A DNA stretch of 64,000 nt from Lachnoanaerobaculum sp. OBRC5-5 (GTDB lineage Bacteria; Bacillota; Clostridia; Lachnospirales; Lachnospiraceae). The stretch's first letter is position 1. Each line of letters opens with the position of its first letter. The stretch lies in the NCBI RefSeq assembly GCF_000296385.1, contig NZ_JH815185.1, positions 2,707,852-2,771,851 of the forward strand, read 5' to 3'. Below the pieces are notes generated by a model. It did no database searches. It saw nothing but the letters and a program-made list of their open reading frames with translations, and was not told the origin of the DNA. The translations under genes were made by a program, and so were the position numbers. Shown piece after piece: positions 45,425 to 54,030 of this stretch.

Positions 45425-46075
45425 TTGCGTACATACACATGGGATGAATATTACGAAAAATTCTATGATTGGGCGGAAAGCACACAGGTGCGTAATCTGT
45501 CTGCATTGACTTCACTTGGTTCTGCTGATGAAGTCGGAGAAATCATCATCGAATTGCAGGTTAATGTACCGGCATCTAACCGTCTGCTTAGAAAGGCTGT
45601 GGAAGAAAAACTGGCCTTCTCCGGCTCTGATTTAGCAGAGTTTGCCTATATCAACGATAAAGAACCGGTGACTGCTGCTGTGCTTAATTCAGCAGAACGA
45701 TTGACCGCCGAGGATATGGAATATTTGTATGGCGAGATTGATGATGAGGTTATCATCGAAATCTGTAAGCAACGAAATATTTTGCTACCGGAAGCCTTGC
45801 GCGAAGAGGAAGAAGAGGATATCTACATCGATGATTTTATCTCGGAACCACCCGCTCCGAAAAGGGGATTCTTTGGTACTCTTGCTGCTATTTTTGCAGG
45901 AGCAAGTGCCGGAGGGTCTTCGGCTCAAGGAAGACGGCATAATAGAAGATGCAACGGCGACTGCGCCAACTGTCCGCCTCACTATGGTTACCGATACGGT
46001 AGATGGTATTATGGACATGACCATGATCACGGCTGCGAATTTGGCGGTAATAAAGGCAGCGGCAGTATGGATTAA
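45425..46075 (+). CDS. Protein of unknown function with Gly/Cys/His-rich tail
   Basis: A 216-residue protein with a TTG start behind GAGGTGG. Residues 1-140 are a helical acidic domain (TYTWDEYYEKFYDWAESTQVRNLSAL onward). Then GFFGTLAAIFAGASAGGSS gives a short hydrophobic turn, and the last 45 residues carry four Cys and several His (CNGDCANC, HDHDHGC), a likely metal-binding tail. No named family recognised. Codon use in this gene and fic looks richer in G and C than in the neighbours. Both could have arrived together. Confidence 0.6.
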   Translation: MRTYTWDEYYEKFYDWAESTQVRNLSALTSLGSADEVGEIIIELQVNVPASNRLLRKAVEEKLAFSGSDLAEFAYINDKEPVTAAVLNSAERLTAEDMEYLYGEIDDEVIIEICKQRNILLPEALREEEEEDIYIDDFISEPPAPKRGFFGTLAAIFAGASAGGSSAQGRRHNRRCNGDCANCPPHYGYRYGRWYYGHDHDHGCEFGGNKGSGSMD

Positions 46076-46186
46076 GGAGATGAAAAATTCACATTTTTAT
46101 GATAGAGTAGGGGTATAAAAACAGGCTCTGATATACTTGGCAAATCGGAGCAAAATATAGCATTTTAGGAGGCACTTCAAATAAAT

Positions 46187-46660
46187 ATGATAAAGATACT
46201 TTTCATCTGCCACGGCAATATCTGCCGTTCGCCTATGGCAGAGTTTATAATGAAAGACAAAGTGAAAAAGCTTGGGTTGGAGGATATGTTTGAGATAGCC
46301 TCAGCCGCAACAAGCTCGGAAGAGATATGGAACGGCGTGGGAAATCCTATGTTTCCGTCTGCAAAAGACGAACTTCAGAAACATGGAATAGCCTGTGCAG
46401 GTAAGAAGGCAAGGCAGATGGTAAAGTCCGACTATGAAGAATATGACTATCTTATAGGTATGGATGATGCTAATATAAAAAATATGAAAAATTTGTTCGG
46501 TGACGGAGATAAGATATTCAAACTTTTAAGCTTCGCAGGAAGCGATGATTCGGTATCGGACCCATGGTACACCGACAGATTTGATGTTGCCTTTGAGGAT
46601 ATAAACAGAGGTATAGACGGATTTTTGAAGTATTTGGAGGAGAAAAATGTCATCAATTAA
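46187..46660 (+). CDS. Low-molecular-weight protein-tyrosine phosphatase
   Basis: A 157-residue protein with the P-loop near the N terminus: CHGNICRS (CX5R, Cys8 and Arg14), and the general-acid DPWYTDRFD loop near residue 125. This is the full LMW-PTP layout and length. It dephosphorylates tyrosine or arginine residues; substrate not known. Overlaps the next gene by 14 bases. Confidence 0.9.
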   Translation: MIKILFICHGNICRSPMAEFIMKDKVKKLGLEDMFEIASAATSSEEIWNGVGNPMFPSAKDELQKHGIACAGKKARQMVKSDYEEYDYLIGMDDANIKNMKNLFGDGDKIFKLLSFAGSDDSVSDPWYTDRFDVAFEDINRGIDGFLKYLEEKNVIN

Positions 46661-47444
46661 AAAGGTATTGATAATAAAGGTAATTGCCGCAATCTTTTGT
46701 ATTGCGGTAGGAGTGGTATCATTCTTTCTGATAGCTGATAAGCTGGGGAATGTGGATTTTCATGCCGATACAATAAATGCTCTTGACAAGAGCAGAAGTA
46801 AGGTTATGGAGCTTGCTGCTGCGGCTGTGGCATCTTCATCGGCTATTACACTTTTGCCGGGAGATGTAGGAACACCTATTGCACAGGAACTTGCGGATAT
46901 GAGTAAGTATTTTCTTATTGTGCTTTGTGCAATCTACCTTGAGAAGTTTTTACTCACTGTAACAGGCTTTGTGGCATTTAAGTATGTTATTCCTGTGGCA
47001 TGTGTGCTTTTCATAGTATTTATCGCTTCAAATGAAAAGATATTTGCAAAGATTGCGACTAAATTATTTTTATTCAGCCTGGTTATATCATTTACTATTC
47101 CTGTGAGTGTAAATATTGCGAGAATGATTGAGAGTAATTATGCCGCCTCGATAGAGACAACTCTTAATAATGCCAAGGAAAATACGGATACGGTAACAAA
47201 GAGCGCCGAGGAAGAGAACAAAAATAGTAACGCCATTGAGAAGATAGTAAATAATATTACAGGGAATGTGAATGAACTTTTAAAGAAGTTTGAGAATACT
47301 CTAAGCTCATTTATAGAGGCTATTGCTGTACTTATTGTAACATCATGCCTTATACCTGTAGGAGTGCTTTTATTCTTCTTATGGTTGGTGAAGCTTGTTT
47401 TTTCAATAGATATAAATAATTTCAGCTTTATCAGAAGAGAATAA
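46647..47444 (+). CDS. Integral membrane protein of unknown function
   Basis: A 265-residue protein with about five membrane segments: near residues 8-27, 85-105, 110-127, 132-155 and a C-terminal pair region around 225-250. A hydrophilic loop lies between about 165 and 210. No named family recognised. Translationally coupled to the phosphatase gene upstream (14-base overlap), so the two may work together. Confidence 0.6.
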   Translation: MSSIKKVLIIKVIAAIFCIAVGVVSFFLIADKLGNVDFHADTINALDKSRSKVMELAAAAVASSSAITLLPGDVGTPIAQELADMSKYFLIVLCAIYLEKFLLTVTGFVAFKYVIPVACVLFIVFIASNEKIFAKIATKLFLFSLVISFTIPVSVNIARMIESNYAASIETTLNNAKENTDTVTKSAEEENKNSNAIEKIVNNITGNVNELLKKFENTLSSFIEAIAVLIVTSCLIPVGVLLFFLWLVKLVFSIDINNFSFIRRE

Positions 47445-47473
47445 ACGAATTGTTAAAAAAAATCGTTAAAATG

Positions 47474-47550
47474 TTGACAATAATAACATTAAGTTATAAT
47501 ATATAAGCATGTAATTTTAGTAACACTTAGGTTCTTAATATTTAAGAACC
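47474..47550 (+). promoter_or_regulatory. Promoter and palindrome upstream of the iron alcohol dehydrogenase
   Basis: TTGACA (47474-47479), 17 bases, TAATAT (47497-47502). In the leader, GGTTCTTAA and TTAAGAACC (47530-47550) form a perfect 9-bp inverted repeat with a three-base centre. It could be an operator or an mRNA hairpin 17 bases before the ribosome site. Confidence 0.6.
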
Positions 47551-47575
47551 GATGCTCAAAAAATGGAGGCTGTAT

Positions 47576-48790
47576 ATGAGATTTACATTACCAAGAGACA
47601 TTTATCATGGAAAAGATTCACTTGAGGCTTTAAAGAGCTTCACAGGAAAGAAGGCTTTTGTCTGTGTAGGCGGTGGATCAATGAAAAGGTTCGGATTCTT
47701 AGATAAGACAATCGCTTATTTGGAAGAAGCAGGTATGGAAGTAAGACTTTTTGAGGGAATTGAGTCTGATCCTTCTGTAGACACCGTAATGCGTGGTGCT
47801 AAGGAGATGCTTGAGTTCGGACCGGACTGGATAGTTGCTATCGGTGGAGGTTCACCTATCGATGCGGCAAAGGCTATGTGGATCAAGTATGAGTATCCTG
47901 ATTGTACTTTTGAGGATATGTGTAAGGTATTCGGTATTCCTACACTTAGAAAAAAAGCAAAATTCTGTGCTATTTCTTCCACATCGGGAACAGCTACGGA
48001 AGTAACAGCTTTTTCAATTATAACAGACTATGAAAAGGGTATCAAATATCCTATAGCCGACTTTGAGATAACACCTGATGTTGCAATTGTAGACCCTGCA
48101 CTTGCACAGACAATGCCGAAGAAGCTTGTTGCACATACAGGTATGGATGCTATGACACATGCTATAGAGGCGTATGTATCTACAGCCAACTGTGACTTTA
48201 CAGATCCGCTTGCACTTCACTCTATAGAAATGATAAACAAGTACCTTGTAAAGTCATACAATGAAGATAAGACGGCCAGAGATGCAATGCACAATGCACA
48301 ATGTCTTGCAGGTATGGCATTCTCAAATGCTTTGCTTGGTATAGTACATTCTATGGCGCATAAGACAGGTGCCGTATTTGGAGATTTGGGTGCTCACATT
48401 ATTCACGGTGCGGCAAATGCTATGTACCTTCCAAAGGTTATCGCTTTCAATGCAGAGGATAAGGAAGCTGCAAAGAGATATGCTAAGATAGCTGATGTGC
48501 TTGGATTGCCGGGCAGTAGCGAAGATGCGAAGATAAAAGAGCTTATCAAGTACCTTAGAGGTTTAAATGATGCTTTAAATATTCCACATTGTATCAAGAA
48601 CTACGGTGCGGATTCATATCCTACAGAGAACGGATTTGTACCTGAGAAAGTTTTCTTGGAAAGACTTCATGATATAGCTGTAAATGCTGTTGGAGATGCA
48701 TGTACAGGTTCAAACCCGAGACAGCCAAGTGTTGAAGAGATGGAGAAGCTCTTAAAATGTTGCTACTATGATACGGAAGTAGATTTCTAA
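47576..48790 (+). CDS. Iron-containing alcohol dehydrogenase
   Basis: A 404-residue class III alcohol dehydrogenase. NAD(P)-binding WIVAIGGGSPIDAAKAMW, ISSTSGTATEVTAFSI, metal ligands in HTGMDAMTHAIEAYVS and GIVHSMAHKTGAVFGDLGAHIIHG. Likely an ethanol or butanol dehydrogenase in fermentation; substrate cannot be told from sequence. ATG 47576 with TGGAGG upstream is preferred over the in-frame 47552. Confidence 0.9.
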   Translation: MRFTLPRDIYHGKDSLEALKSFTGKKAFVCVGGGSMKRFGFLDKTIAYLEEAGMEVRLFEGIESDPSVDTVMRGAKEMLEFGPDWIVAIGGGSPIDAAKAMWIKYEYPDCTFEDMCKVFGIPTLRKKAKFCAISSTSGTATEVTAFSIITDYEKGIKYPIADFEITPDVAIVDPALAQTMPKKLVAHTGMDAMTHAIEAYVSTANCDFTDPLALHSIEMINKYLVKSYNEDKTARDAMHNAQCLAGMAFSNALLGIVHSMAHKTGAVFGDLGAHIIHGAANAMYLPKVIAFNAEDKEAAKRYAKIADVLGLPGSSEDAKIKELIKYLRGLNDALNIPHCIKNYGADSYPTENGFVPEKVFLERLHDIAVNAVGDACTGSNPRQPSVEEMEKLLKCCYYDTEVDF

Positions 48791-48810
48791 AAATTTTATA
48801 GTATAAATGA

Positions 48811-48857
48811 ACACATCAACATCTGATTTATTCTTAGATTGTTGATGTGTTTTTTTG
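48811..48857 (+). terminator. Terminator after the iron alcohol dehydrogenase
   Basis: ACACATCAAC (48811-48820) pairs with GTTGATGTGT (48841-48850), followed by TTTTTT. Confidence 0.8.
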
Positions 48858-48869
48858 ATAAAAAAATTA

Positions 48870-48950
48870 AAACTCGTTATCAAATTTGCTTGAAAAATGA
48901 AATAAAAAGTTGTAATATGATATCGAGTTTCAAATTGAGTTTAAATCTCA
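48870..48950 (+). promoter_or_regulatory. Promoter of the fur-znu operon with operator-like repeats
   Basis: TTGAAA (48890-48895), 17 bases, TAATAT (48913-48918). AAACTCG (48870-48876) and its reverse complement CGAGTTT (48924-48930) flank the promoter. TGAGTTTAAATCTCA (48936-48950) is a near-palindrome at the expected start of transcription. A zinc-responsive Fur-family repressor binding here is plausible but unproven. Confidence 0.55.
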
Positions 48951-48972
48951 GTAATCAAATTGGAGGTGTGGT

Positions 48973-49380
48973 TTGAAGAAAGCTCAGTATAAAACAAGAC
49001 AATTGCTTGAAATAGAGGATTTCCTGAAAAACAATGAGAATAAGCATGTCACCGTGAATGATATTATTCTCTTTTTCAAACAGCAGGGAAAGAATATCGG
49101 GAAAGCTACTGTTTACAGACATTTGGACAGAATGGTAAGCGATGGGACAGTACATAAATATATGTTGGAAACAGGAGACAGTGCCTGCTTTGAATATGTA
49201 GAGGGTGAAGACGTTCATCCGGTATGTTTTCATTGTAAATGCGAAAAATGCGGAAAGCTTATCCATTTGGAGTGTACTGAATTATCTTTAATTGGTGAAC
49301 ACTTGAGAGAAGAACACGGCTTTTCTATAGATCATGCCAGAACAGTTTTTTATGGAACTTGTAATGAATGTAGAGAATAG
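48973..49380 (+). CDS. zur: Fur-family regulator, probably zinc-responsive (Zur)
   Basis: A 135-residue protein. Winged helix (KHVTVNDIILFFKQQGKNIGKATVYRHLDRMVSDG), then the metal-binding domain with two CxxC pairs (CEKC, CNEC) and HPVCFHC. Because a zinc ABC transporter follows after nine bases, Zur is the likely type. TTG start at 48973 behind GGAGG. Confidence 0.8.
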   Translation: MKKAQYKTRQLLEIEDFLKNNENKHVTVNDIILFFKQQGKNIGKATVYRHLDRMVSDGTVHKYMLETGDSACFEYVEGEDVHPVCFHCKCEKCGKLIHLECTELSLIGEHLREEHGFSIDHARTVFYGTCNECRE

Positions 49381-49389
49381 AGGGAGACT

Positions 49390-50451
49390 ATGAAGAAGTA
49401 TATTGGAATAGGACTAAGTATCCTTGTGGCTATTATGATGGTTTTGGGCTGTGCAAAAAAGGAAAGTACCGGCAGCAGTGAGACTGAGAGCGGCAGCAGT
49501 GTTATGGAGAGCAGCAGTGTAGCTGAAAGTAACAGTGAGGAAACTAAGAAGCTGAGCATTGTTACTACTATTTTCCCTGCCTATGACTGGGTAAAACAGG
49601 TGGTAGGTGATAATAAGAATGTAGAGATTTCCTTCCTTATAGATAAGGGTGTGGATTTACACAGCTATCAGGCATCTGCGGCAGATATCGCAAAAATTAC
49701 AGACAGTGATTTGTTTGTATATGTAGGCGGAGAGTCCGACGATTGGGCTGAGGATATTATAAAAGAGAATCCTAATTTGAAGTATATCAATATGGTAGAC
49801 AGTATCGGTGAAGCTGCATTAGCAGAGGAACTTGTAGAGGGTATGCAGGATGAAGAAGAGCATGATCATGAAGGCGAAGAACATGCACATGAAGAGGGCG
49901 AACATGCACATGAAGACGGAGAGGAAGAGATAGATGAGCATGTATGGCTTTCAATTAAGAATGCTGAAACTATAGTAAGTGCTATAGAAGCAAAGTTGGC
50001 CGAAATTGACCCTGACAATAAGGCTGAATATGAGAAAAACGCAAATGACTATTTAGCTAAGCTTGATGAACTTGATAAAGAGTATAAGGATACACTCTCA
50101 AGCATTCAAAACAAAACTATAATAGTCGGAGACAGATTCCCGTTCAGATATCTGGTAAATGAATACGGAATAAAGTATTATGCAGCATTTAAGGGCTGTG
50201 ATGCGGGAAGTGAAGCATCTTTTGAGACTGTAAAGTTTTTGGCAAATAAGATGGATGAGCTTAATATGTCGGATATTTTTATAATTGACGGTTCAAAAGG
50301 AGATTTGGCAAAAACAATAGTTGACAATACCAAAGATAAAAATGCCAAGGTTTTGGTACTTGACTCTATGCAGTCTACAAAGAGCGGTGATAATGCAAGC
50401 TATCTGGATATAATGAAGAAGAATTTGGAAGTGCTTAAAGAGGTATTATAG
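49390..50451 (+). CDS. znuA: Zinc-binding lipoprotein of an ABC transporter (ZnuA/AdcA-like)
   Basis: A 353-residue protein with a lipobox (MVLGC, Cys20) and a Ser/Glu-rich linker. A cluster 9 substrate-binding domain follows (IVTTIFPAYDWVKQVVGD, GVDLHSYQASAADIAKITDSDLFVYVG). A His/Glu-rich loop (HDHEGEEHAHEEGEHAHE, about 158-176) is typical of zinc rather than manganese binders. DEHVWLSIKNAETI supplies a ligand His. Confidence 0.9.
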   Translation: MKKYIGIGLSILVAIMMVLGCAKKESTGSSETESGSSVMESSSVAESNSEETKKLSIVTTIFPAYDWVKQVVGDNKNVEISFLIDKGVDLHSYQASAADIAKITDSDLFVYVGGESDDWAEDIIKENPNLKYINMVDSIGEAALAEELVEGMQDEEEHDHEGEEHAHEEGEHAHEDGEEEIDEHVWLSIKNAETIVSAIEAKLAEIDPDNKAEYEKNANDYLAKLDELDKEYKDTLSSIQNKTIIVGDRFPFRYLVNEYGIKYYAAFKGCDAGSEASFETVKFLANKMDELNMSDIFIIDGSKGDLAKTIVDNTKDKNAKVLVLDSMQSTKSGDNASYLDIMKKNLEVLKEVL

Positions 50452-50462
50452 ACTGGAGATTT

Positions 50463-51134
50463 ATGATAAAATGTGAAAAATTGTCACTTGGATATGACGG
50501 AAAAGCCATAGTGGATAATCTTAATTTTGAAGTTTCAGACGGAGATTATCTATGTGTAATTGGGGAAAACGGTGTGGGAAAGTCTACACTTATAAAGACG
50601 CTTTTAAAACTTATAAAACCGATCTCAGGAGAGGTTATATATAATGAAAATTTGTTGCCTACGGAGATAGGATATTTATCACAGCAGCAACAATTATTAA
50701 AAGACTTTCCGGCATCGGTTTTTGAAATTGTGCTGTCAGGATGTCAGTCAAAGGTGGGAATCAGACCATTTTATAAAAAAGAAGAAAAGCAGACCGCAAA
50801 GGAGAAGATAGAAAAACTGGGACTTTTGGATCTTATGACCAGAAGCTTCAGCGAACTCTCCGGCGGTCAGCAACAAAGGGTGCTTTTAGCCAGAGCGTTG
50901 ATGGCGGGACAAAGACTTATGATACTTGATGAGCCTGTTACAGGTCTTGATCCTGAGGCGAGTCAAAATATGTATGATATTATCAATGAGCTGAATAAAA
51001 GTAATATGACCATTATTATGATATCTCATGATATAAAAGTGGCACTTGAATATGCTACCAAGGTTTTATATATTGGAGAACATATATTTTTCGGTACAAC
51101 TCCGGAATATAAAAAGAGCAGGGGGATGGCATGA
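50463..51134 (+). CDS. znuC: Zinc ABC transporter ATP-binding protein
   Basis: A 223-residue ABC ATPase: Walker A GENGVGKST, Q-loop LSQQQQL, signature LSGGQQQR, Walker B LMILDEP and the switch His in MISHD. It lies between the zinc-binding lipoprotein and the permease and overlaps the latter by four bases. Confidence 0.92.
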   Translation: MIKCEKLSLGYDGKAIVDNLNFEVSDGDYLCVIGENGVGKSTLIKTLLKLIKPISGEVIYNENLLPTEIGYLSQQQQLLKDFPASVFEIVLSGCQSKVGIRPFYKKEEKQTAKEKIEKLGLLDLMTRSFSELSGGQQQRVLLARALMAGQRLMILDEPVTGLDPEASQNMYDIINELNKSNMTIIMISHDIKVALEYATKVLYIGEHIFFGTTPEYKKSRGMA

Positions 51135-51961
51135 AAGACATACATATATATTTAAGCTATCCTTTTGTAAGGTATGCAATAATAGTAGGCATACTTATAG
51201 CACTGTGCTCTTCACTGCTTGGTGTTATTCTGGTATTGAAACGCTTTTCATTTATTGGAGACGGACTTTCGCATGTGGCATTCGGTGCAGTGGCGGTATC
51301 GACGGTATTTAATCTTACAGACAATATGGTGCTTGTGTTGCCTGTGACTATAATTGCCGCAATTCTGCTTTTAAAGGGCGGAAGTAACGGAAAGATAAAG
51401 GGAGATGCGTCAATAACGATGATGTCTGTCGGGGCGATGGCCTTCGGATATCTGGTTATGAATGTGTTTTCAAGCGGATCAAATCTTGCCGGAGATGTAT
51501 GTACCACTTTGTTCGGATCCACTTCAATACTTACCTTAACAAAGGAAAAAGTGATTCTTTGTGTTATACTTTCAATATTTGTAATATCTGCATTTGTACT
51601 GTTTTATAATAAAATCTTTGCAGTAACATTTGATGAGAATTTTGCAAGTGCTACAGGTATAGACACACAAAAATATAATCTCTTGATAGCGATAATCATT
51701 GCAATAATTGTAGTATTGGCTATGAATTTAGTCGGTTCACTCCTTATTTCGGCACTTGTGGTATTCCCTGCATTGGCATCCATGTGTGTGTTTAAGAGTT
51801 TCCTCTCAGTGACCGTGTCATCAGCGATATTTTCAGTGGTTTGTACCTCTCTGGGACTTGTCATTTCAATACTTGGCGGTTCACCTGTAGGTGCAACTAT
51901 TGTATGCATTGATATATTGGCATTTTTTATATTTTATTTGATAGGTAAAATGGGACATTGA
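51131..51961 (+). CDS. znuB: Zinc ABC transporter permease
   Basis: A 276-residue protein of the ABC-3 (cluster 9) permease family with about eight membrane helices. It has LGVILVLKRFSFIGDGLSHVAFGAVA near the N terminus and NLVGSLLISALVVFPALAS later. Last gene of the zinc uptake operon. Confidence 0.92.
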   Translation: MKDIHIYLSYPFVRYAIIVGILIALCSSLLGVILVLKRFSFIGDGLSHVAFGAVAVSTVFNLTDNMVLVLPVTIIAAILLLKGGSNGKIKGDASITMMSVGAMAFGYLVMNVFSSGSNLAGDVCTTLFGSTSILTLTKEKVILCVILSIFVISAFVLFYNKIFAVTFDENFASATGIDTQKYNLLIAIIIAIIVVLAMNLVGSLLISALVVFPALASMCVFKSFLSVTVSSAIFSVVCTSLGLVISILGGSPVGATIVCIDILAFFIFYLIGKMGH

Positions 51962-52190
51962 TTAGAATCTGTGTTATAGTTTAGGCAAAGGTAAAATTTG
52001 TTGCCTGAATTAGGACACGGATTTTATTTTTAGTAAGCTTTGTTATTTTTTTATCTTGATTATGTTTTGGAATTAATGTAAAATCAAATCAAATTTGAAA
52101 ATAATACGCAGTTTCGGTATGGCACCGGGCTGCTGACTAATAGCATTTATTCAAACAGCTATAAACTGTTTGATAGAAAACGAGGTATAT
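51962..52190. other. Intergenic region with small inverted repeats before gpmI
   Basis: CAAACAG and CTGTTTG (52152-52172) form a perfect 7-bp inverted repeat with a seven-base centre, nine bases before the GAGGT ribosome site of gpmI. TTAGGCAA/TTGCCTGAA near 51980-52012 could be a weak terminator for znuB. No gene seen. Confidence 0.45.
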
Positions 52191-53726
52191 ATGGAAAAAA
52201 GACCTGTAGTATTATGTATAATGGACGGTTTAGGACTTAGAAAAGGACATGATCACAATGCGGTGTTTGAGGCAAATACACCTAATCTGTGCAGCTTGAT
52301 GAAGGAATATCCTTTTGTAGAAGGACAGGCAAGCGGACTTTTTGTAGGTCTTCCTGACGGTCAGATGGGTAACTCGGAGGTAGGCCATATGAATATGGGT
52401 GCCGGAAGAATTATATATCAGGAGCTTACAAGAATATCAAAGGCTATAGAGGATGGAGACTTTTTTGAGAACAAGGCGCTTCTTGCCGCAGTTGACAATG
52501 CAAAGAAGAATAACAGCGCACTTCATTTGATGGGACTTGTTTCAAGCGGCGGTGTCCACAGCCATAATACACATATTTACGGATTGTTGGAGCTTGCAAA
52601 GAGAAACGGATTAAAAGAAGTTTATGTTCATGCATTCCTTGACGGTAGAGATACACCTCCTACATCGGGAAAGGAATTTGTAGCCGAGCTTGAGGAGCAG
52701 ATGGCTAAAATTGGAGTAGGTAAAGTAGCTTCCGTAATGGGACGTTTCTATGCAATGGACAGAGATAACAGATGGGACAGAGTTGAAGCGGCTTATTCTG
52801 TTATGACTAAGGGCGGAAACTTAAAGAAAAGCGCAACAGGAGGCATACAGGAGTCATATGACGAAGGTAAGAATGATGAGTTCGTTGTACCTTTCTCTGT
52901 AGATAATGACGGTGTAAAGGTTATCAGAGATAATGATTCTGTTATCTTCTTTAACTTCAGACCTGACAGAGCAAGAGAGATGACAAGAGTATTCTGCGTA
53001 GACGATTTTGACGGCTTTAAAAGAGGAAAGAGACTTGATACCACATTTGTATGTTTCACAGATTATGATGAGAGTATCAGTAATAAGCTTGTTGCATTTG
53101 AGAAGGAAGAGATAAAGGATACTTTCGGAGAGTTTATAGCGGAGCACGGTATGAAGCAGGTAAGAATTGCCGAGACTGAGAAATATGCTCATGTTACATT
53201 CTTCTTTAACGGAGGAAAGGAAGAGCCTAACGAGGGAGAGGACAGAATTCTTGTAAACTCACCAAAGGATGTTGCTACATATGATTTGAAGCCGCAGATG
53301 AGCGCATATGAGGTATGTGATAAGCTTGTAGCTGCCATAAAGAGCGGTAAGTATGATGTTATTATCATTAACTTTGCAAACCCTGACATGGTAGGTCATA
53401 CAGCTGTCGAAAATGCGGCTATAAAGGCTGTGGAGACGGTTGATGAGTGTATCGGAAAGACTGTAGCGGCTATCAAGGAAGTCAACGGAGTGATGTTTAT
53501 CTGTGCAGATCACGGAAACTGTGAGACTTTGGTTGACGAGGAGACAGGTGAGCCGCATACAGCTCATACTACAAATCCTGTACCGTTCATTTTGGTAAAT
53601 GCGGATCCTAAGTATACTCTGGCAGAGGGCGGAAGACTTTGCGATATAGTGCCTACATTGATTGAGCTTATGGGATTACAAAAACCGGCTGCAATGACAG
53701 GAAAGAGTTTATTGGTTGAAAAATAA
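52191..53726 (+). CDS. gpmI: 2,3-bisphosphoglycerate-independent phosphoglycerate mutase
   Basis: A 511-residue glycolytic enzyme interconverting 3- and 2-phosphoglycerate with manganese. VLCIMDGLG metal site, GQMGNSEVGHMNMGAGR with the catalytic Ser, HAFLDGRDTPP, and ADHGNCETL near the C terminus. ATG 52191 after GAGGT is preferred over the in-frame 52170. Confidence 0.96.
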   Translation: MEKRPVVLCIMDGLGLRKGHDHNAVFEANTPNLCSLMKEYPFVEGQASGLFVGLPDGQMGNSEVGHMNMGAGRIIYQELTRISKAIEDGDFFENKALLAAVDNAKKNNSALHLMGLVSSGGVHSHNTHIYGLLELAKRNGLKEVYVHAFLDGRDTPPTSGKEFVAELEEQMAKIGVGKVASVMGRFYAMDRDNRWDRVEAAYSVMTKGGNLKKSATGGIQESYDEGKNDEFVVPFSVDNDGVKVIRDNDSVIFFNFRPDRAREMTRVFCVDDFDGFKRGKRLDTTFVCFTDYDESISNKLVAFEKEEIKDTFGEFIAEHGMKQVRIAETEKYAHVTFFFNGGKEEPNEGEDRILVNSPKDVATYDLKPQMSAYEVCDKLVAAIKSGKYDVIIINFANPDMVGHTAVENAAIKAVETVDECIGKTVAAIKEVNGVMFICADHGNCETLVDEETGEPHTAHTTNPVPFILVNADPKYTLAEGGRLCDIVPTLIELMGLQKPAAMTGKSLLVEK

Positions 53727-53741
53727 ATAGATTTTATTAAT

Positions 53742-53770
53742 GCTCAAGGCTTTTGCCTTGGGCGTTTTTT
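53742..53770 (+). terminator. Terminator after gpmI
   Basis: GCTCAAGGC and GCCTTGGGC pair around TTTT, followed by GTTTTTT. Confidence 0.85.
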
Positions 53771-53967
53771 ATAAATTTAAGAAATGCTGATAAGATTGCA
53801 TAATCATTCTCAACATTATTAAATAAACCGTAAATAATATACAAAGATAATTCATATAGCGTTAATTGACTTTGAAAAACAAATAGCGTATTATGTGTAT
53901 TATTAAGCTGATACAATAAGCTTGATAAAGATTAGCAAAAAAATATATGAATATTTCGTGATTATTA

Positions 53968-53995
53968 TTGAATACGGGAATGATTGCGATATAAT
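53968..53995 (+). promoter_or_regulatory. Promoter of the SLH-exporter operon
   Basis: TTGAAT (53968-53973), 16-base spacer, TATAAT (53990-53995), 35 bases before the start codon, with CGGAGG as ribosome site. Confidence 0.7.
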
Positions 53996-54030
53996 ACTAA
54001 GCGCGTTAATATGCAGATAACGGAGGTTAT

